Source: DATFDN01 sp963756545 (GTDB taxonomy: Bacteria > Pseudomonadota > Alphaproteobacteria > Acetobacterales > Acetobacteraceae). Taken from it: DNA of 64,000 bases. Positions 34,435-43,390 of this stretch are shown here, in pieces; the first letter of the stretch is position 1, and the number at the start of each line of letters is the position of its first letter. The stretch covers positions 744,001 to 808,000 of the forward strand of contig CAVWNY010000003.1 of assembly GCA_963756545.1 (NCBI GenBank). The letters are read 5' to 3'. The notes below the pieces were generated by a model. It saw nothing but the letters and a program-made list of their open reading frames with translations, searched no databases and was not told the origin of the DNA. Both the position numbers and the translations under genes were made by a program.

Positions 34435-35283
34435 TCAGACCAGAAGGCCTTGCGACTGCACCGCGAGTGACGTGAGATCTGTCGTCGTGCTGGCGCTGCT
34501 GGCCTGACCGGCACCCAGCAGGTACCGCTGCGCGAACGTCTCGACGAACTGCGGATCCTGGAACTGCGAGATGTTGAGCTGGCTGCTGATGGCCTTCTCC
34601 TGCGCCTCCAGCGGTTGGAAGGCGATCTGCTCCGGTATGCCGAGTGCCGTCGTGACGACCGTGCGCAGGACGGAGTCCCCGAGGATCTGATCGACCGACG
34701 TGATGCCGGATGCCTCCTGGCGGAATGTCAGGGCGTTCGATAGCCCCGGCGTCGTGGCGTCGAGCGAGTTCCGCCAGGTCACCTCGGCATAGGCGTTGGC
34801 AATCGTGGAAATGACCTGCGGACTCTGGATGACCGACAAGCCCTTGCTGGCGAAATCGTACGTCTGCGCCACCGTCTTCCAGCGCGTGTCGGAAAGCTGG
34901 TTTACCAGCGAATTCGCGTCGTTCACGTTCGAGGTCAGCGCCTTCTGGGCGAGCGCCGTGTACTGGGTCTGGTCGCCGAGCCCGTTTGCCGTGAGCAGCA
35001 CCTGGAGGACGGCGGGATTGCTCAGGAGCTGCTGCACGCTGGTCGCCTTGCCGACCGCCGTAGTGAACTGGCTGATTGCGCGCTGCACGTCCGGCTGCGC
35101 GGCCGTGGTCTGGATGTCTTGCGTCTGGTTCGCCTCGGCCTGCGACAACGCCTGCAACGGTTGACCGCCGCCCGTCGAGATCGATTGGCCGCCGCCATAC
35201 AGGGTCTGAAGAAGGCCCGTGGCGTCCGACTGCGATCCGCTGTCGGGGAAGAGGACGGAAATGGCGCCGAGGGAAAGGCTCAT
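34435..35283 (-). CDS. DUF1217 flagellar protein
   Basis: A 282-residue protein of the DUF1217 family found in flagellar clusters of alphaproteobacteria. Visible signatures: SQAEANQTQDIQ, L-L-S-N-P-A-V-L-Q-V-L-L-T-A-N-G-L near residue 85, and R-W-K-T-V-A-Q-T-Y-D-F. It is helical with low-complexity Ser/Thr/Gln ends. Function not established. It is 4 bases after flaF on the minus strand, so co-transcribed. Confidence 0.8.
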   Translation of the reverse strand: MSLSLGAISVLFPDSGSQSDATGLLQTLYGGGQSISTGGGQPLQALSQAEANQTQDIQTTAAQPDVQRAISQFTTAVGKATSVQQLLSNPAVLQVLLTANGLGDQTQYTALAQKALTSNVNDANSLVNQLSDTRWKTVAQTYDFASKGLSVIQSPQVISTIANAYAEVTWRNSLDATTPGLSNALTFRQEASGITSVDQILGDSVLRTVVTTALGIPEQIAFQPLEAQEKAISSQLNISQFQDPQFVETFAQRYLLGAGQASSASTTTDLTSLAVQSQGLLV

Positions 35284-35287
35284 CGCC

Positions 35288-35635
35288 TCACTCGTGGGCG
35301 CCGAGGCCGGCGGCCAGGTGTTCGTTGATCGAGATGAGGAAATCGAAATCGGGGCTGTCGCGCTCCATCTCGCGTCCCACCGTGATGGCCAGGGATGCGA
35401 TCGAGGCGCGCAGATCGAGGGGCAGCGCGTTCTCGGAATCGCCCATTATGTCTTTCACGGCGAGCCAGAGCCGGCGGTTGTCGGCGATCGCGCGCGCGCG
35501 CTGCACGTTGCCTTCGCCGCGCGCGGTGCGCAGCGCGCCCGTGGCGTGGCGGAACACGTCGGCTTCCTGCTCGCGCAGGCTGCGGCGGGCTGCCGCCTGC
35601 TGATAGGCGTTCGCCGCCCGGTTCATGGTCTGCAT
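35288..35635 (-). CDS. flaF: Flagellar biosynthesis regulator FlaF
   Basis: A 115-residue FlaF protein, needed for flagellin synthesis and secretion and acting against FlbT. The N-terminal M-N-R-A-A-N-A-Y-Q-Q and the central NRRLWLAVKDIMGDSENALP and L-R-A-S-I-A-S-L-A are family hallmarks. The ATG at 35635 is the normal start, but the frame is open further upstream through the last half of flbT without a stop codon. The two are therefore fused in frame beyond the flbT break. Confidence 0.9.
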   Translation of the reverse strand: MQTMNRAANAYQQAAARRSLREQEADVFRHATGALRTARGEGNVQRARAIADNRRLWLAVKDIMGDSENALPLDLRASIASLAITVGREMERDSPDFDFLISINEHLAAGLGAHE

Positions 35636-36068
35636 GGCTGTCGACTCGCTCCTGGTGGGAAAGCTCGCGGCGGGCGTCCGGCCCAGCACCGCGTCCTCGT
35701 GCTGGATCACGCGCCGGGCAAGTTTGAGGGCCTGGTAGCAGTCGTCCGTTTCGGCGGCGGCGAGTGCCCTGCCGAGCATGTCGCGCGCCAATCCCGAGGT
35801 GGTCGCGGCATTGAACTCGGTGATAAGCGTACACGCGGAACTCGAGCCCGCGGGCACGCTCGTCTTCGTTGCCGATGTAGGCGGACTGCAAGGCGAAGTA
35901 GATGCGCCGCGCCGGGCTGTCCGCCTGATCGGGCGGCATGATCTGCTTGCCGAACAGGAAGCGCGCCTTGGCGGTGAGTTCGATCCGCGACTTTGTGCGG
36001 AACCGAATGGGCGCGCCGTTGACGATCATGACCTCGCCCTGACGCAGTTCGAGAACCAGAGTGGACAT
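35636..36068 (-). pseudogene. flbT: Flagellin translation regulator FlbT, frame-broken
   Basis: The flagellin mRNA regulator FlbT (about 145 residues when joined). Codons from ATG 36068 give VNGAPIRFRTKSRIEL, ARFLFGKQIM and ARRIYFALQSAYIGNED, all standard. Near 35840 the frame is lost: after R-G-L-E the family continuation T-L-I-T-E-F-N-A-A-T-T appears only in the next frame, consistent with one extra T in GAGTTCC. That second frame then runs through Y-Q-A-L-K-L-A-R-R-V into flaF without a stop. Sequencing indel, true mutation and programmed shift cannot be separated here. Confidence 0.8.
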
Positions 36069-36132
36069 GGGCTTTTCCTGAGTCGCCTCGTGCCGCCGGG
36101 CGTGGGCGGGCGTCCTGCCCGCCCGCCGTATC

Positions 36133-36972
36133 CTACTTGAACAGGCTCAGCAGGGTCTGCGGCGCCTGGTTGGCCAGGCTGAGGGCCTGCGTGCCGAGCT
36201 GCTGGCGGATCTGCAATGCCTGGAGCTGCGCCAACTCCTTGGCGAGATCGGCATCGATCAGCGCGCCAAGGCCCTGGTTCAGGGCATCGATCTTGTCGCT
36301 GTTGTAGCTTTGCTGGCTGGTGACATAGTTCGCGGCGGCGCCGTAGCTGTTGAGCTGGTTGGCGATCGTGTTCAGGGCATTGGCGAAGGTGCCGGTCAGG
36401 AACGTCTGCGCGTGGGTCGACGTGAAGCTCGCGACATTCAGCGAGGTGTAGAGCGTGTTGCCGCTGAATGTGGCGATACCGAAAGTCGTGCCAAGCTGAT
36501 CCTGCACCACCGCGGTCCGGCCGAAGGTCACGCCCGTCGGGGTACCGCCCACGTTGCCGATCAGAGTTTTCCCGTTATAGTTCGCGCCGTTAATGTCGTT
36601 CTTGATTTCCGAAACCAGGTTTGTGAACTGCGTCTGATACTGGGTGCGCTGGCTGCCCTGCGTGTTGCCGTCGGCCAGCTTGATCACCACGGCGTTCAGC
36701 GCATTGATGTTCGTCGAGGCATCGTTCAGGCCGGCCACGGTCGTGGTCAGCAACCCGTTGACGTTGCCGAGCTGCTGGTTGGCGCTGGTCAATGCGCCGA
36801 CATCCGAGCGGACCCGCTGGGCGACCGCGTAGGCCGCGCCGTCGTCGGTGGCGTCGGCGACCCGGTAGCCGGTCGATATCTGCTTTTCCGTCGCGGAGAG
36901 CTGCGAACTGGTGAGGTTGAGGGACTGGAGCGCGATCTGTGCTCCGACGTTGGTGTTGACTGAGAAGGTCAT
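36133..36972 (-). CDS. fliC: Flagellin
   Basis: A 279-residue flagellin. The N-terminal coiled region is SVNTNVGAQIALQSLNLTSS with Q-I-S-T-G-Y-R-V; the end has the C-terminal D0 helix A-L-S-L-A-N-Q-A-P-Q-T-L-L-S-L-F. The central domain is short and Ser/Thr/Asn-rich, so it has few but clear places for O-linked sugar. It is followed on the strand by flbT. Length is typical for alphaproteobacterial flagellins. A leader of about 96 bases separates it from flgL. Confidence 0.95.
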   Translation of the reverse strand: MTFSVNTNVGAQIALQSLNLTSSQLSATEKQISTGYRVADATDDGAAYAVAQRVRSDVGALTSANQQLGNVNGLLTTTVAGLNDASTNINALNAVVIKLADGNTQGSQRTQYQTQFTNLVSEIKNDINGANYNGKTLIGNVGGTPTGVTFGRTAVVQDQLGTTFGIATFSGNTLYTSLNVASFTSTHAQTFLTGTFANALNTIANQLNSYGAAANYVTSQQSYNSDKIDALNQGLGALIDADLAKELAQLQALQIRQQLGTQALSLANQAPQTLLSLFK

Positions 36973-37017
36973 GGTTTCTTACCTTTTGCCCACAAGGTTG
37001 CGCTTAGTCCCGCTTTT

Positions 37018-37033
37018 TGCGGGCAGAGCCCCA
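37018..37033 (-). promoter_or_regulatory. Weak sigma-54-like promoter candidate for flagellin
   Basis: On the minus strand TGGGGCTCTGCCCGCA keeps the invariant GG-N10-GC of sigma-54 promoters but lacks the CA and TT of TGGCAC/TTGC. It would start transcription about 36 bases before the flagellin ATG. Overlaps a small CCCGC/GCGGG hairpin at 37009-37023. Confidence 0.2.
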
Positions 37034-37068
37034 TTCTGAGGCTGTTGGGTTAACGGGCCGTGAAGCAC

Positions 37069-38169
37069 TCACGCTCCGACCGGCAGAAGTTTCGCGAGCG
37101 ACAGGCCGCTGAGGCCCGCGATCACCTGGTAGGATGCCTGGAGCTGCGTCTGCGCCAGCGAGAGGTCGGAGAGCGTCTTCGCCATGTCGGCGTCCTGCGC
37201 CGTGCCGACCTGGGTCGTGAGCGCGGTCTGGGTGGCGGCGAGGTTGGTTTGCGTCGTGGCCAGCGCGGCCTGCCGGTTCCCCAGCACGCCGGTGTCGCCG
37301 GCCATCGCGGTGATGGCGCCTTGCAGGCTGCTGCGCGTGTCCTGCACCAGCCCGGCGAACCCCGGCAGGTTCACCTGCGCGCTTGACAGAGAACCGAGCG
37401 TCGCGAGGGAACGCATCAGGTCACGCGTATACGAGCCGGTCGTCGAGGTGCCGGTCGAGGTGATTGCGGCGTTGGCGCTGGCGAGCAGGCCGATCGGAGT
37501 ACTCTGGTCATCGCCTGTCTGCACGGAAGGGATCCGCGCCTGGAGCGTGCTCGCGGGTTGCGACAGATAAGCGGAGAAGGGCGAGGTTCCGGCCGTGTTC
37601 GAGCTGGCGATGCCGAGGGTCGCCGCTGCGGTGGCGGTCGCGCCGGCCGTGCCGAGATTGCCGACCGCCGCCGCAATCTGGGTGTAGAAGCCCGACGACA
37701 GGATGGCGCTGGGGTCGGGCACCGGCGCATTCGCCGTGTCGGCGCCGGCGAAGACGAAGGTCCCGCCATCCTGAGCGTCGAGCAGGCCGGCGACCTGCTT
37801 CAGCGCGTCCTGCGCTGAGGTCGCGATGCTGTCCACCTCGGATGGATTGATCCCGTTCAGGTTGTTGAGCTGCGCGTAAAAGTTGGACGCGATCTGCTGG
37901 ATCTGCGTCATCGTCGCCTGCGTGACCCCCATCGGTCCGGCGGCGGCGGAGATGTTGTTCTGCCAGGCCTGGAGGTTCGCTATCTCCGGGTTGAGGTCGA
38001 GCGACACCGAGGCGCCGGCGCCGAGGCCGGCGTAGGTGTCGGCCTCGAGGCCCGTGCTGGCCTGCTCGGTGAGCTGATTGAGGCGCTGGCGTACATTGGA
38101 GCTGTCGGCCACCAGCGTTGTCAGCAACCCGTAATCGCCCGGCGCCGGAATGCCGGAGATCCCGCTCAT
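37069..38169 (-). CDS. flgL: Flagellar hook-filament junction protein FlgL
   Basis: A 366-residue FlgL homologue connecting hook and filament. Residues 10-70 show the flagellin-like N-terminal coil (NVRQRLNQLTEQASTGL) and the end the matching C-terminal coil (LSDLSLAQTQLQASYQV). The middle is variable. It overlaps flgK by ATGA (38166-38169). In the operon order flgE-flgK-flgL it is followed by flagellin. Confidence 0.88.
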   Translation of the reverse strand: MSGISGIPAPGDYGLLTTLVADSSNVRQRLNQLTEQASTGLEADTYAGLGAGASVSLDLNPEIANLQAWQNNISAAAGPMGVTQATMTQIQQIASNFYAQLNNLNGINPSEVDSIATSAQDALKQVAGLLDAQDGGTFVFAGADTANAPVPDPSAILSSGFYTQIAAAVGNLGTAGATATAAATLGIASSNTAGTSPFSAYLSQPASTLQARIPSVQTGDDQSTPIGLLASANAAITSTGTSTTGSYTRDLMRSLATLGSLSSAQVNLPGFAGLVQDTRSSLQGAITAMAGDTGVLGNRQAALATTQTNLAATQTALTTQVGTAQDADMAKTLSDLSLAQTQLQASYQVIAGLSGLSLAKLLPVGA

Positions 38170-39638
38170 GGGTTCACCATGCCGAGGAGGGCGGTGTACA
38201 TGTTCTGCACTGCGCCGATGACCTTGGCGTTGGCGCCGTAGGCGTTTTGCAGTGCGATGAGGTCCGACATCTCGGTGTCCATGTTCACCCCGGTCTCGGC
38301 GCTGAGCTTGGCTTGGAGACTTGTCTGCACCGATTGCTCGTTCGCGAGATCGGCCGATGTCGCAGCGCTGTCGGACGCCTGGGCGCCGACCAGGGTTGCC
38401 GCGAAGTCGGCCAGGGTGGCTGGCGGGGCGAACGGCGCGTTCAAGGTTCCCGTGGGCCCCAGCCCGGTGGTGTGCGTGCCGGCGGCCGGAGCGTCGCCGA
38501 GGACGTTGTTCAGAACGTCGTTGATGACGTTCGGAAAGCCGGCGGTTCCGATCGGGTTCACCGACGGTATGCCGTCGCGCACGGCGGCCGGGTTCGTGGC
38601 GATGGCCGGGTTCACCTGGATCTGAGCGGCGAAACCGATATAGCTCGATTGCACGGGGACGCCCCCGCCGGGCGGCACGGTGCCCGTTGCATTAGTGAAT
38701 AGCGGCAATCCCTGCGCAGAGAAGCCTGCGGCGAGATTCTGGGAGAACTCGTCGAGCTCGGCCTGATAGGTCGGCAAGGTCGCGTCGCGCAGCGCGACGT
38801 TGGCCCCGATCTGCCCGCCCTGGAGGCCGGCGGTCACGTCCACCCCGCCCAGGGTGATCGGCGGAATGTCGCCAGGGTAGGAGGCGCCGGGCTCGATCGT
38901 GGCGCCAGTGGTGGTGAGCGGGTTGGCCGGGCCGTGGGTCGGCAGGGTGACGCCACTCGTGGTGGTGAGCAGCACATCTCCGTTTGCCTGCTGGAGCACG
39001 TTCACGCCCACCACCTGAGAGAGATTGGAGATGGCGGTGTCGCGCTGGTTCTCGAGATCGGCGGTGCTTTGGCCGAGCGCCTTGCCGGCGATGATCTTGT
39101 CCGACAGCGCGCCGATCGTGCCAAGGGTGGCGTTGATGGTGCCGACCTCGCCGACGATCGCGTTCTGCGCGTCCTGGCGCTGCGTCGTGTAGGCGGCGCT
39201 GAGCGTGTTGATGCCGGTCGCCAATGTGCTGGCGGAGGAGACGACGCTTGCCTGCTGCGTGGCGTTGCCGGGATCATCAAGCAAAGTCGAGAACGCATCC
39301 TGGACTTTGCCGAGGAGGCTCGCCAAATCCTGGCCCTGGCCCGGCGTTCCCTGCGCCGCATCGAGCGCGGTCATCGCGGCCGACCTGGTCGTGAGGCCGG
39401 CGGTCGTCGCGTTCTGCCGGAGAAGCTCCGTCTGCAGCGCCTGATCCACATCGCGCTGCGCCGGGGCGGAGAGGACGCCCATCCCAATCCCGCCCGCCGT
39501 GACGCTCTGTTCGCTGGCGACCTCCGTGGCATACCCTGGCGTGCTCGCGTTGGCGACGTTGTGCGAGACCAGGCCGAGTTGCGCATTGATCGCGGCGAGG
39601 CCGCTGCCGGCAATCGAAAGGGCGGCGTCCAGGCTCAT
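38166..39638 (-). CDS. flgK: Flagellar hook-associated protein FlgK
   Basis: A 490-residue hook-associated protein. The N-terminus SLDAALSIAGSGLAAINAQL and S-H-N-V-A-N-A-S-T-P-G-Y-A are classic rod-hook-family text; the C-terminal L-I-A-L-Q-N-A-Y-G-A-N-A-K-V-I helix matches FlgK ends. Its start at 39638 lies 5 bases after the true flgE stop on the minus strand. Confidence 0.92.
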   Translation of the reverse strand: MSLDAALSIAGSGLAAINAQLGLVSHNVANASTPGYATEVASEQSVTAGGIGMGVLSAPAQRDVDQALQTELLRQNATTAGLTTRSAAMTALDAAQGTPGQGQDLASLLGKVQDAFSTLLDDPGNATQQASVVSSASTLATGINTLSAAYTTQRQDAQNAIVGEVGTINATLGTIGALSDKIIAGKALGQSTADLENQRDTAISNLSQVVGVNVLQQANGDVLLTTTSGVTLPTHGPANPLTTTGATIEPGASYPGDIPPITLGGVDVTAGLQGGQIGANVALRDATLPTYQAELDEFSQNLAAGFSAQGLPLFTNATGTVPPGGGVPVQSSYIGFAAQIQVNPAIATNPAAVRDGIPSVNPIGTAGFPNVINDVLNNVLGDAPAAGTHTTGLGPTGTLNAPFAPPATLADFAATLVGAQASDSAATSADLANEQSVQTSLQAKLSAETGVNMDTEMSDLIALQNAYGANAKVIGAVQNMYTALLGMVNP

Positions 39639-39642
39639 CGGC

Positions 39643-40936
39643 TCAGGTCTTCATGTTGATGGTGACCTGCAGGAGCGTGTCGCCCGTCGTGATCATTTTG
39701 GCGTTGGCGCTGTATGCCTCCTGCGCGACGATCAGCTTGCTGAATTCGGTAGCGATGTCGACATTGGAGCTTTCCACCGAGCCGGTGACAAGGCTTCCCG
39801 CCGCGTTGGTGTTCTGCGACTGCGCGATGGGATCGCCTGAACTCGGTCGTCGCGGTAAAGGCTTGGCCGTTCTGGCGTTGCAGCGCGTCGGGGTTGGCGA
39901 AGGTGATGACCGGCACCTGCGCGACGACCTGGGACTGGCCGTTGTTGTAGTTGGCGACCACGTTGCCGGTGCTCGTCACGTCGATTCCCGTGAAACTGCC
40001 GGCCGGCACGCCGTTCTGGGTGATGTTGCTCAGGCTGTAGGCGCTGCCCGCGAATTGCGTCACGCCGGCCGCCGAGCCAAAGCTGCCGAGACCCAGGTTG
40101 ACAGTCTGCGGGCCACCGCCGAAGTCGGCGGTGAATGTCAGGTTCGCCGGGCCGCCGGCGCTGAAGGCCGAGGCGGTCACGCCGCTTGGCGCGGCGAACG
40201 AGCCGATCGTGCCCGACGGGACCCCGTTGGTCCCGAACTGCACCGTCGCGCTGCCGATCGTGTTGCCGGCGACGTCAGGCGAGCTGAGGGAGGCCGTCCA
40301 CGCGTTCGCGCCACTGGGCGTCCAGGTGACCGTGACGGCATGCTGGTTGCCGAGAGAATCGTAGATGTCCACCTGGGAGGACGCCGGCGTGCTACTTCCG
40401 CTCGGTAGATTGGCGGACAGGCCGATGGCAGAGGTCGCGATCGGGTTGAACTGCGTCTGGGCGACCTTGATCGGCGACAGGCTCGACTGGTTCGCGACGC
40501 CGGTGGTCGGGCTGACCGTCCACCCCTGCAGGTAGTCTCCCTCGCTGTTTGTGAGATAACCGTTCTTGTCGAGCTGGAAATCGCCGGCGCGGGTGTAGGA
40601 GGTCTGCGGGCTGAATGTCGGCGCGGTGCTGCCGCTGACGACGCCGTTTGGCTTGGAGACGGCAAAGAGGCCCTGTCCGGAGATGGCGAGCGCGAGCGCA
40701 TCGTCGCTCTGCGAAACCGTGCCCTGCACGGTGTTGGTGTAGTCGGGCCGAGTAGCCACCGACCCTGGCTCGTTCTGCTGGCTCGTGCTGGTGGTGAGGT
40801 AGTCGATGAAACTGGTATCGACTGCCTTGTAGCCGACGGTCTGGCTGTTGGCGACGTTGTCGCTGATATTGCCGAACGCGGAGGACTGTGCGGTCAGTCC
40901 GCTGACGGCTGTGTCGAGGGCGCTGAACAGGGACAT
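39643..40936 (-). pseudogene. flgE: Flagellar hook protein FlgE, frame-broken near the C-terminus
   Basis: The hook subunit, about 430 residues when joined. The N-terminus (SLFSALDTAVSGLTAQSSAFG, NISDNVANSQTVGYK) and middle are normal. After A-F-T-A-T-T-E-F at about 39839 the frame gains one base (or loses two) around 39835-39838. The normal C-terminus (AQSQNTNAAGSL, EFSKLIVAQEAYSANAK, TINMKT then TGA at 39643) continues in another frame. Read straight, the protein ends in 67 foreign residues that overlap flgK. The D0 C-terminal helix is essential for hook assembly, so this matters if real. Confidence 0.85.
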
Positions 40937-41194
40937 GGCGTGCTCCGTCGCGGCTAGTGCTGCCGCGCCATCGGTTTCGCACGAAGCGTGCCATCTCCGT
41001 CCGACTGCGTGAGGGCAACGAAACGCGCCCTCACGGAGGCCGCTTTCGTCGGAGCCGGCAGGAACAACCCGGCAGAATGTGCCGACGCATCCCGCAGTCG
41101 CGCGACTATGGACGCTCAATGCAGGCTCGCGATCCGCCGTTGCGGCTGGTCCGCCGGTTGCATTCGTCGCATCCGTCGCAAGAGCACCGAACGG
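40937..41194. other. Divergent promoter region between flgE and fliK
   Basis: This 258-base gap must drive flgE-K-L leftward and fliK-flgD rightward. I see no sequence close to a sigma-28 or sigma-54 consensus. Open frames here are low in character and I call none a gene. Confidence 0.5.
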
Positions 41195-42607
41195 ATGACG
41201 GAGATCACCGCACCCACCGCACCCACCGCACCGGCCGATGCGCGCGCTCTGGCGCCCGCCACTGCTGTTGCCGCGGCGGCAACGCCAGAGGGGGGCGGCT
41301 TCCAGAGCACGCTCGCGGGTGTGCTCGCGGCGCCGGTCTCGGCGCCCGCCGCGGCACCTCAGGTCATACGAACGGCCCCGATCGCCTCTTCGGTGCGTTC
41401 CTCCCCACTACCCGGCTTTGGTCCGCTTCACGGCCCAAAGCCGCAAGGGGAGGGGGAGTCGCGCGCGAAGAGCTGTCCTGCCCAGGGGTCCGACCAAAAG
41501 ACGGCCCAAGGGCAGGCCTTGCGGGAGGGGGTTGGGGGAGGGGTCGAACGCGGCAACTCTCAGGCAAAGGTCAGCCAAAATGCGGGGCCGAATGCCCTCG
41601 CGGCCGCGCCTCTCGACGACTTGCCGCCCGGGCCGGTGGCGGACGGAGGTGTGCCCGGAAAAGACAACGCTTCTGCTGCGAAGCCTGGCGGAGATGTCGC
41701 GCGGTCCAAGGAAAAGACCCAGCCTGCGCCTACGGAGCAGGCTGCCGGCCCGCCGCAAACGGACCCGGGGTCCTTTCCCCCCGCGCCGAACGGCGTCACC
41801 CCGGCGGTCCCGGTGGTCGCGCCGGTGGCACCGTCGTCCTCGGATGATGGAGGGCCACCGGCAGACGATCCCGGCCGCGATCCGGGGCCTGGCGGAATCG
41901 AGAGCGTGAAGGGTGACGCGCGCAGGCCCGCACGACCGCTGTCCGAGGCCGCAGCAATCGGCTCGAAGGGGACGGAGCCATCCATCGCGCCGGGACCGAC
42001 CGATGCGCCGCAATCACCCACGCCGCAGAGCCAGCCGGCGGTTCACATTCCGGCGGCTTTGGGGCTGGCGGCGAGCAATGCCGGCCCGGAAGTGCGGCCG
42101 TCCTCGCACACGGAGCCGGCGGCATCTCCGGCCGCCTCGGCAGCCGCACCGTCGCTGCACGCGTCGGACGGTTCGCCGGCTGGGCAAGTCGCGCCCGTGA
42201 TGGTCTCGCTCGTCGGCGGCGCGGCGGGCACGCACCGGCTGGTGCTGCGGCTGGACCCGCCCGAGCTGGGACGGGTCGAGATCCGGCTGGTGCGCGAGCC
42301 CGACACGGGCGCGCGCGTGGAGGTAACGGCCGAGCGCCCGGCGACGCTCGCGCTGCTGCGGCTGGACGAGCCGGCGCTGCACCGGGCGCTCAATGATGCC
42401 GGCGTGCCTCAGGACGGGCGCACGCTGACGATGCAACTGGGCCAACCGGGCGGACAAGAGCTGGCGCGGCAAGGCGGCGGACAGGGCGGGGAGAGCGCCC
42501 GCCGGTTCGTCCCGCCAAGCTTCGGTTCCGAGTCCGCGAACGTCCTCGATATGCAACCCGTGCCGGCGCCGCGATACCTGCGCACGGCGCTCGACATCAC
42601 CGCCTGA
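41195..42607 (+). CDS. fliK: Flagellar hook-length control protein FliK
   Basis: A 470-residue secreted molecular ruler. The first 350 residues are Pro/Ala-rich and disordered. The C-terminal domain is diagnostic: RLVLRLDPPELGRVEIRL followed by A-R-V-E-V-T-A-E-R-P and L-L-R-L-D-E-P-A-L-H-R-A-L. ATG at 41195 is preferred to frames open further upstream. A palindromic element sits in the linker (41400-41453). It precedes flgD by 19 bases. Confidence 0.85.
   Translation: MTEITAPTAPTAPADARALAPATAVAAAATPEGGGFQSTLAGVLAAPVSAPAAAPQVIRTAPIASSVRSSPLPGFGPLHGPKPQGEGESRAKSCPAQGSDQKTAQGQALREGVGGGVERGNSQAKVSQNAGPNALAAAPLDDLPPGPVADGGVPGKDNASAAKPGGDVARSKEKTQPAPTEQAAGPPQTDPGSFPPAPNGVTPAVPVVAPVAPSSSDDGGPPADDPGRDPGPGGIESVKGDARRPARPLSEAAAIGSKGTEPSIAPGPTDAPQSPTPQSQPAVHIPAALGLAASNAGPEVRPSSHTEPAASPAASAAAPSLHASDGSPAGQVAPVMVSLVGGAAGTHRLVLRLDPPELGRVEIRLVREPDTGARVEVTAERPATLALLRLDEPALHRALNDAGVPQDGRTLTMQLGQPGGQELARQGGGQGGESARRFVPPSFGSESANVLDMQPVPAPRYLRTALDITA
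41400..41453. repeat. Palindromic element inside the fliK linker
   Basis: CCTCCCC (41400-41406) pairs with GGGGAGG (41447-41453), and inside it GGCTTTGG pairs with CCAAAGCC around a 12-base loop. The layout is that of an intergenic repeat, yet the fliK frame stays open through it. A second G-rich block (GGGAGGGGG, 41524-41532) follows. Confidence 0.55.
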
Positions 42608-42626
42608 CCAAAGGAGACGCAATTCC

Positions 42627-43388
42627 ATGAGCATCGCAACCGTCGCCGCACAGCAGAGCGCGCTGGCCGCCGCCGCCCAGGCGGCCACGCAGGCCGCGTC
42701 GCAGAAAGCCTCGTCCAGTCAGAGTGGCACCGCTGCGTCAGGCGCAAGCGGGGGCACCACCGCGGCACAAACGGGCCAGACCGCGCTGACGGCGCTGTCC
42801 AGCAACTTTGGCGACTTCCTGAACATGCTGATGACGCAGCTACAGAACCAGGACCCGTCCAGCCCGATGGACAGCAACCAGTTCACGCAAGAGCTGGTCT
42901 CGTTCTCCGGCGTCGAGCAGCAGATCAACACGAACAGCAGCCTGACCAGCCTGATCCAGCTTACGCAGGCGGGTCAGGTGATGCAGGGCGCGTCGCTCAC
43001 GGGCAAGCAGGTGCAAGTGCAGTCGAACCAGATCCCGCTGCAAAATGGCAGCGGATCTGTGCAGTTCACGACGCCGACGGCTGAGCCGGTCGCCATCGCG
43101 ATCGCCGACAGCAGCGGCAATCTGGTGCGCACCGCCACGGTGAACGCGCAGGCCGGCGCGAACACCTGGAACTGGGACGGCACCAGCAATTCCGGCGCGA
43201 AGCTGCCCGATGGCGCCTACAACATCGCGGTCGATGGAGCGGCCAATAGTGGCGGTTCGGCGGCGGCGCTGCCGTTCACCGTGGGCGGCACGGTGACAGG
43301 GACGCAGAGCACGGCCAGCAACGGGATGCAGTTGCAGCTTGGCGCGCTCGGGGTCGGCTTCGGGTCGTTGCAGTCGCTGACGAATTGA
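42627..43388 (+). CDS. flgD: Flagellar hook assembly scaffold FlgD
   Basis: A 253-residue hook-capping protein. FLNMLMTQLQNQDPSSPMDS and S-F-S-G-V-E-Q-Q-I-N-T-N form the conserved N-terminal motif; the FlgD Ig-like/tudor domains follow with NTWNWDGTSNSGAKLPDG. The ribosome site AAGGAG lies 8 bases before the ATG. Stop is 2 bases from the convergent ppdK stop. Confidence 0.93.
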   Translation: MSIATVAAQQSALAAAAQAATQAASQKASSSQSGTAASGASGGTTAAQTGQTALTALSSNFGDFLNMLMTQLQNQDPSSPMDSNQFTQELVSFSGVEQQINTNSSLTSLIQLTQAGQVMQGASLTGKQVQVQSNQIPLQNGSGSVQFTTPTAEPVAIAIADSSGNLVRTATVNAQAGANTWNWDGTSNSGAKLPDGAYNIAVDGAANSGGSAAALPFTVGGTVTGTQSTASNGMQLQLGALGVGFGSLQSLTN

Positions 43389-43390
43389 GC

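Noticed and set aside
40937..41194. Sigma-54 promoter reading toward flgE at 41070-41090
   Set aside because: The GGCAC and TGC parts are 2 bases too close (N8, not N10).
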